Positions 1 to 4,456 of a stretch of 6,996 bases of DNA are shown piece after piece. The stretch comes from Thermodesulfobacterium sp. (GTDB taxonomy: Bacteria > Desulfobacterota > Thermodesulfobacteria > Thermodesulfobacteriales > Thermodesulfobacteriaceae). Position 1 is the stretch's first letter, and every line of letters begins with the position of its first letter. The translations under genes and the position numbers were made by a program. The notes beneath the pieces were generated by a model. That model searched no databases. It saw nothing but the letters and a program-made list of their open reading frames with translations, and was not told the DNA's origin. The stretch covers positions 1 through 6,996 of the forward strand of contig JAGGXL010000147.1 of NCBI GenBank assembly GCA_021163085.1. The letters run 5' to 3'.

Positions 1-146
1 AGGTAGAACTTTATTCGGGAAGTGCAGTTAAAGGTAATATAAAAGCTAAATTTATTTATATAGAAAGAGGAGCTGGAATAAACGGACTTTGTGAAACGGA
101 TACTTTTTCTGAAAGTTCATTTCAAGAGATTTCAGAATCTCAATAA
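1..146 (+). CDS. Bactofilin (polymer-forming cytoskeletal protein), C-terminal fragment
   Basis: The reading frame is already open at the window edge (first full codon at position 3) and ends at TAA 144-146, so only the last 47 residues are seen. They contain the repeating pattern of a bactofilin beta-helix: VELYSGSAVKGNIKAK, then IYIERGAGINGLCE. This matches the final rungs of the family, where a 'leu-x-x-x-x-x-v-x-G-x-I' rung is followed by a 'GA-x-x-x-G-x-C' rung. A short polar tail, TDTFSESSFQEISESQ, follows and fits the unstructured C-terminus of bactofilins. Bactofilins self-assemble into filaments at the cytoplasmic membrane and act in cell shape and polarity. The gene ends 12 bp before rluD and is probably cotranscribed with it. 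The N-terminus and any membrane-binding segment lie outside the window. The family call is fairly good for such a short piece, but the specific role is unknown. Confidence 0.72.
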   Translation, partial: VELYSGSAVKGNIKAKFIYIERGAGINGLCETDTFSESSFQEISESQ

Positions 147-158
147 AAATTAGTCTTA

Positions 159-1082
159 ATGGATCAAGAAAGATATCTTTTTGAAGTTTCTTCTGAAGAA
201 GAGGGTAGAAGACTCGATATTTTTGTAAAAGAGAAAATTTCGAAATTAAGTAGAAGCAGAATTCAAATTTTGATAAAAGAAGGTTATGTGTTGGTAGATT
301 TAAAACCCTCCAAAGCAAGTTACAAAGTAAAAAAGGGAGAAAAAATAGAAGTTAGTATTCCTCCTGATGAAGAAGTTGAGATTAAACCAAAGGAGATTCC
401 TTTTGAAATTCTTTATGAAGATGAAGATATAGCGGTTATAAATAAACCTTCTGGAGTAGTGGTTCATCCAGCTCCGGGTCATCGTGATGATACATTAGTG
501 CATGGATTACTTTTGAAGCTGAAAAATCTTTCAGGAATTGGCGGGAAAATAAGACCAGGTATTGTTCATCGTCTTGATAAGGATACATCAGGTATTATGC
601 TTGTTGCCAAAAATGATTTTGCTCATAGAAAACTGGTGGAGTTTTTTAAAGAAAGACTAATTGAAAAAACTTATGTGGTGCTTGTGTATGGTAAAATGAC
701 TCAAAAAAAGGGCAAAATTGAGACATTTATAGGAAGACATCCTGTAGCTCGCAAAAAAATGGCGGTTTTAAAAGAGGGGAAAATAGCTATTACTTTTTAT
801 GAAGTGTTGGAAAACTTTAAAAAAGGTTCTCTGGTATTAGCTAAACCAGTTACAGGAAGAACTCATCAAATAAGGGTTCATTTTTCACATATAGGGCATC
901 CAGTTTTAGGAGATCTTATCTATGGTGGATTAAAACATGATATTCCCAGACCCCCAAGATTAATGTTACATGCTTACGAAATATGTTTTGAACATCCAAG
1001 AACTTCTCAAAAAATGAGATTTAAAGCTTCAATTCCTGAGGAGTTTCAAGAATACATTAAGAGTTTGAAAAATCTGAAATGA
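159..1082 (+). CDS. rluD: 23S rRNA pseudouridine synthase, RluD/RluC type (RluA family)
   Basis: This 307-residue cytoplasmic enzyme should isomerise specific uridines of 23S rRNA to pseudouridine; RluD modifies helix 69 at 1911, 1915 and 1917 (E. coli numbering). An N-terminal S4 RNA-binding domain covers about residues 16-63 (GRRLDIFVKEK, then SRSRIQILIKEGYVLVD). The catalytic domain starts near residue 80 with the usual DEDIAVINKPSGVVVHPAPG. Motif II is GIVHRLDKDTSGIMLVAKND, with the expected catalytic aspartate at Asp140. Motif III is GRTHQIRVH (residues 233-241), followed by HPVLGD. Length is close to the family norm (E. coli RluD has 326). The S4 domain argues against RluA itself, but RluC or a dual specificity cannot be excluded. 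The chosen ATG has no clear Shine-Dalgarno sequence, though it lies 12 bp after the bactofilin stop and gives the full S4 domain. The stop overlaps the coaE start (ATGA), suggesting translational coupling. Confidence 0.93.
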   Translation: MDQERYLFEVSSEEEGRRLDIFVKEKISKLSRSRIQILIKEGYVLVDLKPSKASYKVKKGEKIEVSIPPDEEVEIKPKEIPFEILYEDEDIAVINKPSGVVVHPAPGHRDDTLVHGLLLKLKNLSGIGGKIRPGIVHRLDKDTSGIMLVAKNDFAHRKLVEFFKERLIEKTYVVLVYGKMTQKKGKIETFIGRHPVARKKMAVLKEGKIAITFYEVLENFKKGSLVLAKPVTGRTHQIRVHFSHIGHPVLGDLIYGGLKHDIPRPPRLMLHAYEICFEHPRTSQKMRFKASIPEEFQEYIKSLKNLK

Positions 1083-1663
1083 AAAAAATAGCAATAACAG
1101 GGAATTTAGGAACTGGGAAAACTACAATTTTAAAAATCTTGCAGGATCTGGGATTTTCTACTTTTTCTTGTGATGAAGCAGTGAAAGAACTTTACAAAGA
1201 CCTGAATGTGAAAGAAGAAATTGTAAAAATTTTCGGGAAAGAAATTTTTGAATCAGAAGGGGAAATTAATAAAAAGAAGATTTTAGAGAAAATTTTAAGG
1301 GATCAGGAGCTGAAAAAAAGATTGGAAAGTATTTTACATCCTTTGGTTAAAAAGAAACTTTTAGAGTTTATAAAAGAAAAAGAAAAAGAAAAAGTCATTT
1401 TTGCAGAAGTTCCCCTTCTTTTTGAAATAGAATGGGAAGGACTTTTTGATGAAATATGGGTAGTTAGTTGTTCTGAAAAAACACAAAAAGAGAGAATTGC
1501 TAAAAAAGGGTTAGATAAAGATATAGGTAGTGAAATTTTAAAATTTCAGCTCCCTCTTAAAGAAAAGGAAAAAAGAGCACATAAAATTATTTTTTCTGAA
1601 AAAGACATAGAAGAGTTAAAAGAAGAGATTAAAGAGATGCTAAAGGAGTATTTAAAAGATTAA
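1079..1663 (+). CDS. coaE: Dephospho-CoA kinase
   Basis: This 194-residue cytoplasmic kinase should carry out the last step of coenzyme A synthesis, phosphorylating the 3'-hydroxyl of dephospho-CoA with ATP. Visible motifs, in order, are an N-terminal P-loop, ITGNLGTGKTT (residues 6-16); the SCDEAVKELY segment with Asp32 at the usual catalytic position; LHPLV (86-90), the conserved HP of the CoA-binding domain; and FAEVPLLFE (108-116). The lid region is ERIAKKGLDKD, followed by ILKFQLPLKEK and RAHKII. Length is normal for CoaE (about 190-210). Some positions differ from the common family pattern: the P-loop is GNLGTGKT rather than GGIGSGKS, and the late 'AD-x-VI' motif reads AHKII. The start overlaps the rluD stop by 4 bp and has no separate Shine-Dalgarno, so it is probably translationally coupled. 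The 3' end overlaps the convergent ribD gene by 35 bp. Confidence 0.93.
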   Translation: MKKIAITGNLGTGKTTILKILQDLGFSTFSCDEAVKELYKDLNVKEEIVKIFGKEIFESEGEINKKKILEKILRDQELKKRLESILHPLVKKKLLEFIKEKEKEKVIFAEVPLLFEIEWEGLFDEIWVVSCSEKTQKERIAKKGLDKDIGSEILKFQLPLKEKEKRAHKIIFSEKDIEELKEEIKEMLKEYLKD

Positions 1664-2780
1664 AACCTTCCTCTGTATAAAAGTGAAATAAAAAAGAATT
1701 TCCCAATTTTTTAACTTTTATGTCTCTTAAAAAAAGGGCATCTTTAAGGCTTTGAAGAGGTTTTCTTTCAATTGCAAATATTCCTTTTTTGTCACCTATT
1801 ATTACAGGTCCCACGAAATAAAAGATCTCATCTACCAGATTTTCTTCTAAAAAGTTGCCGTAAATTTTGGCTCCACCTTCAACAAGCAGAGAAGATATTT
1901 TGTTTTTTGTACATTTTTCTAAAAGAGCATTTAAATCTATTTTTTCTTCTTTTAAGGGAAGTTTCCAAACTTCAACCCCTCTTTCTTTCAAAATTTTTTC
2001 TTTTTGAGGATCTACCTTTTCTCCACAGGCTATAATTGTTTTTTTTGTTTCAGTTACATTAAAAATTTTAAACTCAGTGTCCAAACTTAGATGAGTATCC
2101 AGAACAATTCTTATGGGATTTTTACCTTTTGTAAGTCTGCATGTTAATTCTGGATCGTCCTTCAACACTGTATTTTTCCCTACCAATATAGCGTCGCAGA
2201 TGTGTCTTAGCTTATGAGCAAATTTTCGGGCTTTTTCTCCTGTAATCCATTTAGAGTCACCTGTAGAAACTGCTATTTTCCCATCGAGACTTGATGCAAC
2301 TTTCATTATAACCCATGGTCTTTTTTTCAGGATATAGCTAAGAAAAAATCTGGTAAGAACTTTTACCTCTTTTTCAAGGACTCCTGCCTTTACTTCAATT
2401 CCTTTTGATTTTAGATAATCAAGACCACCCTTAGCCAAGGGATTGGGATCTCTTATCCCACAGATAACCTTAGAGATGCCTGCTTCCAGAATTTTTTCTG
2501 TGCAGGGAGGTGTTTTTCCGTAGTGTGAACAGGGTTCCAGAGTAACATAAAGTATAGCTCCTTTAGCTTTTTCTCCTGCTTTTTTAATTGCTTCAACTTC
2601 TGCATGAGGTAATCCATATTTTTTGTGATATCCTTTAGCTATAATCTTTTTAGTAACAGGATCTACAATAACTGCTCCTACTGAAGGATTAGGAGAAGTC
2701 CATCCAAGTCCCTTATAAGCTTCTTTAATGGCAATTTTCATAAAAAATTCATCTGAAAGTATTTTTAAATTGGAATCCAT
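1629..2780 (-). CDS. ribD: Bifunctional riboflavin biosynthesis protein RibD (deaminase/reductase)
   Basis: This 383-residue enzyme of riboflavin synthesis should deaminate the pyrimidine made by GTP cyclohydrolase II and then reduce its ribose side chain with NADPH. The N-terminal deaminase domain (about 10-145) has TSPNPSVGAVIVD, the zinc-site HAE at 59-61, and PCSHYGKTPPC at 83-93 with Cys84 and Cys93 as zinc ligands. The C-terminal reductase domain (about 155-368) has PWVIMKVASSLDGKIA, SKWITG, and LLVEGGAKIYGNFL (298-311). Both halves look intact and the length is typical. The start is the Met that places EFFMKIA at its usual distance from the deaminase core. Met14 is a possible alternative, and neither has a clear Shine-Dalgarno. 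It is the last gene of the minus-strand operon, 12 bp after the DUF1992 gene. Its final 10 residues are encoded inside the 3' end of coaE and probably lie beyond the conserved fold. No other rib gene is visible here. Confidence 0.95.
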   Translation of the reverse strand: MDSNLKILSDEFFMKIAIKEAYKGLGWTSPNPSVGAVIVDPVTKKIIAKGYHKKYGLPHAEVEAIKKAGEKAKGAILYVTLEPCSHYGKTPPCTEKILEAGISKVICGIRDPNPLAKGGLDYLKSKGIEVKAGVLEKEVKVLTRFFLSYILKKRPWVIMKVASSLDGKIAVSTGDSKWITGEKARKFAHKLRHICDAILVGKNTVLKDDPELTCRLTKGKNPIRIVLDTHLSLDTEFKIFNVTETKKTIIACGEKVDPQKEKILKERGVEVWKLPLKEEKIDLNALLEKCTKNKISSLLVEGGAKIYGNFLEENLVDEIFYFVGPVIIGDKKGIFAIERKPLQSLKDALFLRDIKVKKLGNSFLFHFYTEEGFNLLNTPLASL

Positions 2781-2792
2781 AGAAATGGAGTC

Positions 2793-3254
2793 TTATCTTC
2801 TCCTGGGTTTTAAAGCTGATATATAAAGCTGATTTTGCAACTTGGTCCAGTTAATTTCCTTAGATTCTTTATTAAATTTTTGTTCTTTGGTCAGTTTAAT
2901 TTTTTCTACTATTTTATAGTAGTATTCACTTTCTTCTAAATTTACAGGTCCTTTCCTGATTTGATTCAGCTGGAAAATAAGCGCTGCTAATTTTTTTACT
3001 TTTAAATAAGCATCTCCTACTTCCTCATCTAAAAGCTCTTCTAATCTGGAGATTTCTTTTTTTAATTCCACTTCTTTTGGCAAAAAGCCTGCGTTTTTCA
3101 AAATTTTATAGACTACTCTTAAATCCTCAGGAACAAAAGGATCATCTTTTAATTCAACAGGTTTTCCTTTAAACTCTAAATCATCAAAGAGTCCTTCTTC
3201 CATAGCTCTACGAATTCTTTCTTCAGCAATTTTTTTGAAAATAATAAGGCTCAT
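2793..3254 (-). CDS. DUF1992 protein (DnaJ homologue subfamily C member 28-like, YhdN-like)
   Basis: This is a 153-residue soluble protein. Its first 75 residues fit the DUF1992 domain (the conserved domain of DNAJC28, also found in E. coli YhdN). It begins with IAEERIRRAMEEGLFDDLE, followed by FKGKPVELKDD, VPEDLRVVYKILKNAGFLP and a charged helix EVELKKEISRLEELL. The J domain itself, with its HPD motif, is absent, as is common for bacterial members. The second half is charged and probably helical, ends in KPRRR, and carries no motif I recognise; it is longer than the shortest family members. The molecular function is not established; a link to chaperone systems is suggested only by the fusion to J domains in some members. 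Its ATG overlaps the stop of the upstream TPR gene (ATGA) and no Shine-Dalgarno is visible, so translation is probably coupled. ribD follows 12 bp downstream. Confidence 0.85.
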   Translation of the reverse strand: MSLIIFKKIAEERIRRAMEEGLFDDLEFKGKPVELKDDPFVPEDLRVVYKILKNAGFLPKEVELKKEISRLEELLDEEVGDAYLKVKKLAALIFQLNQIRKGPVNLEESEYYYKIVEKIKLTKEQKFNKESKEINWTKLQNQLYISALKPRRR

Positions 3255-3865
3255 TTTTCAGTGTTTAACTGATAGAGTTTATACTGCGCAAATCCTCTAT
3301 TTTTGACATTAGGATCATTTATGTATTTTTGATAATATTCTTTTGCTAAATCAGTTTTTCCAAGTTTTTCCGCAAGTCTTGCTATATCCAAATATATTAA
3401 AAAATTCAAATCTGGCTGGATTTTAGAAATTTTCTGATAAATTTTTAAAGCTTTATTCAAATCTCCTTTTATTTCTAAAATTTTAGCCTTTCCATATAAA
3501 ATTATTCCCTTAATTTTCTTAGGATATTCTTTTTCTATTTCATTTATGAGTTTTTTTACTTCCTGATAATTTTTTTGGTAAAAATAGTAATCCAATAAAA
3601 GAAGAGATGCCTGAAGAGCAGCTGAAGTTCCTTTATATTTTTCTTTTATTTCTTTTAGAGCAAGAGGTATATTTGAGCTTTCTGTAACTTCCATTAATTT
3701 TAAAGAGGCTTCTTTTTCTTTTTTAGATTTATAATAAGTAAAACCACCCCATAAAAGACCTATTATTATAAAAATAAATATGATGGTAAGGACTGTTCTT
3801 AAATGTTTTTCAAAAAACTGAACCAATTTTTCGTGAAAATGAATTAAGCTTTCAGAGAGTTCCAT
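3251..3865 (-). CDS. Membrane-anchored TPR protein, YfgM/TPR_21-like
   Basis: This is a 204-residue protein with one strongly hydrophobic segment near the N-terminus (about 24-45, TVLTIIFIFIIIGLLWGG). A basic stretch (YYKSKKEKEASLKL) follows, and then a helical region reading as tetratricopeptide repeats (about 85-118, 121-152, 156-188). The clearest repeat is ILYGKAKILEIKGDLNKALKIY; another is DIARLAEKLGKTDLAKEYY. This plan (short N-terminal part, single membrane helix, TPR domain) resembles YfgM, an inner-membrane protein that works with the SecYEG translocon and periplasmic chaperones. The similarity is in architecture; I do not see a diagnostic YfgM motif. The positive residues after the helix (KSKKEK) leave topology uncertain by the positive-inside rule. 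The gene starts 12 bp after the flavin reductase stop with an AGAGG Shine-Dalgarno (3874-3878), and its stop overlaps the DUF1992 start. Confidence 0.75.
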   Translation of the reverse strand: MELSESLIHFHEKLVQFFEKHLRTVLTIIFIFIIIGLLWGGFTYYKSKKEKEASLKLMEVTESSNIPLALKEIKEKYKGTSAALQASLLLLDYYFYQKNYQEVKKLINEIEKEYPKKIKGIILYGKAKILEIKGDLNKALKIYQKISKIQPDLNFLIYLDIARLAEKLGKTDLAKEYYQKYINDPNVKNRGFAQYKLYQLNTEK

Positions 3866-3877
3866 TTTGAGAACCTC

Positions 3878-4357
3878 TTAATCTTCTACTCCTCCAAAGT
3901 AGTCTTCCCATTTAAAAATTAAAGGCTCTACCCCTTCTTTTAAAATTTTGTGGTCTGTTATTTCACCAATAACTATTATATGATCACCTGCTTTACACTC
4001 ACTAATAACCTGACATTCAAAATAAGCTATAGCATCTTTCAACACAGGACAACCGTTTAAAGAGTAATTATAAGCCACATTTTCAAACTTATTTGTGTTT
4101 CTTCCGCTTTTAAAACCAAAGTGCTTAGCAAGGTCAATTTGGTCTTTACTCAGGGTATTAATACAAAAAAGTCCTGAATTTTTAATAAATTCGTAGGTAT
4201 ACCTTTGAGGAGCTATAGAAATTGCAAGAAGTCTTGGCTTGAAAGAAACTTGAGACACCCAGGCAGCTGTCATTCCATTTATTTTGTTATTCATCTTTGA
4301 AGTTATAACAAATACTCCTTGAGGAATATAAGCAGAAATGGCTTTTTGAAGTCCCAT
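3878..4357 (-). CDS. Flavin reductase-domain (FMN-binding split barrel) protein
   Basis: This 159-residue soluble protein belongs to the flavin reductase-like family, which binds FMN in a split beta-barrel and reduces flavin with NAD(P)H or passes electrons to a partner. It begins IPQGVFVITS, followed by the typical flavin-binding loop NGMTAAWVSQVSFKPRLLAI, then SGLFCINTLSKDQIDLAKHFG. The later family pattern is ECQVISECKAGDHIIVIGEI with an invariant-looking GDH, and the end is PLIFKWEDYFGG. Length is normal for a single-domain member (about 150-190) and there is no fused rubredoxin or iron site. The true partner or substrate cannot be read from sequence; alternatives include a stand-alone FMN reductase, the reductase part of a two-component monooxygenase, or a redox carrier. 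It is the first gene of the minus-strand operon, with a strong Shine-Dalgarno 5 nt before its ATG. Its presence in an operon with ribD gives a flavin theme. Confidence 0.88.
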   Translation of the reverse strand: MGLQKAISAYIPQGVFVITSKMNNKINGMTAAWVSQVSFKPRLLAISIAPQRYTYEFIKNSGLFCINTLSKDQIDLAKHFGFKSGRNTNKFENVAYNYSLNGCPVLKDAIAYFECQVISECKAGDHIIVIGEITDHKILKEGVEPLIFKWEDYFGGVED

Positions 4358-4362
4358 TTTAT

Positions 4363-4368
4363 TCCTCC
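4363..4368 (-). promoter_or_regulatory. Strong Shine-Dalgarno (GGAGGA) of the flavin reductase gene
   Basis: On the minus strand GGAGGA is followed by 5 nt and then ATG at 4357. It is the best ribosome-binding site in the window and fixes the start of the flavin reductase. The downstream ribD and DUF1992 starts lack a comparable site. Confidence 0.85.
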
Positions 4369-4391
4369 AATTTCAAATATTCTTAAAAAAA

Positions 4392-4420
4392 ATTTTAACA
4401 TACATAAATATAATTTGCAA
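4392..4420 (-). promoter_or_regulatory. Predicted sigma-70-type promoter of the minus-strand operon
   Basis: Read on the minus strand, TTGCAA (4420-4415, 4 of 6 to TTGACA) is followed by a 17 nt spacer and TAAAAT (4397-4392, 5 of 6 to TATAAT). The spacer ends in TGT directly before the -10, an extended -10 element. Transcription should start near 4384-4386, giving a leader of roughly 27-29 nt that carries the GGAGGA site. A run of seven T lies between the -10 and the likely start. Confidence 0.6.
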
Positions 4421-4429
4421 TGTTATAAT
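4421..4429 (+). promoter_or_regulatory. Predicted extended -10 promoter of the cation ATPase gene
   Basis: TGTTATAAT is a perfect TG-n-TATAAT extended -10 element. The ATG of the ATPase lies 27 nt further on, so the leader would be about 20 nt. At a 17 nt spacing the -35 position reads TACATA (4401-4406), a poor match, so the promoter would depend on the extended -10 or on an activator. The ATPase start has only a weak GAGAT Shine-Dalgarno, about 9 nt upstream (4445-4449). Confidence 0.6.
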
Positions 4430-4456
4430 TAGATAAAGCAATTTGAGATTGGTTAA

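Larger units (their letters stand above)
4391..4430. repeat. Imperfect inverted repeat spanning the divergent promoters
   Basis: The left arm AATTTTAACAT (4391-4401) and the right arm ATGTTATAATT (4420-4430) are reverse complements at 10 of 11 positions, separated by 18 bp. Each arm contains the extended -10 of one of the two divergent promoters, so the symmetry may simply reflect two similar promoters. It could also serve as a shared binding site for a dimeric regulator. Confidence 0.6.

Noticed and set aside
52..318. Minus-strand open frame of 88 codons across the bactofilin/rluD junction
   Set aside because: It lies antisense to two well-supported genes, has a low-complexity Phe/Leu-rich translation, and shows no family pattern.
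300..482. Minus-strand open frame of 60 codons inside rluD
   Set aside because: Antisense shadow of the rluD catalytic domain; Phe/Asn/Tyr-rich product with no motif.
1680..1722. Possible AT-rich hairpin (AAAAGT ... ACTTTT) just after coaE as a terminator
   Set aside because: The arms are only 6 bp and all but one pair are A-T, with a loop of about 30 nt, and the site lies within ribD; such pairings are expected by chance in this base composition.
1727..1750. CTTAAA/TTTAAG short palindrome with an A-run, considered as a frameshift or terminator site in ribD
   Set aside because: The RibD frame continues normally through it, and the arms are short and AT-only.
1772..2035. Plus-strand open frame of 87 codons inside ribD
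   Set aside because: Antisense to the conserved RibD reductase domain; Leu/Phe-rich translation typical of a shadow frame in AT-rich DNA.
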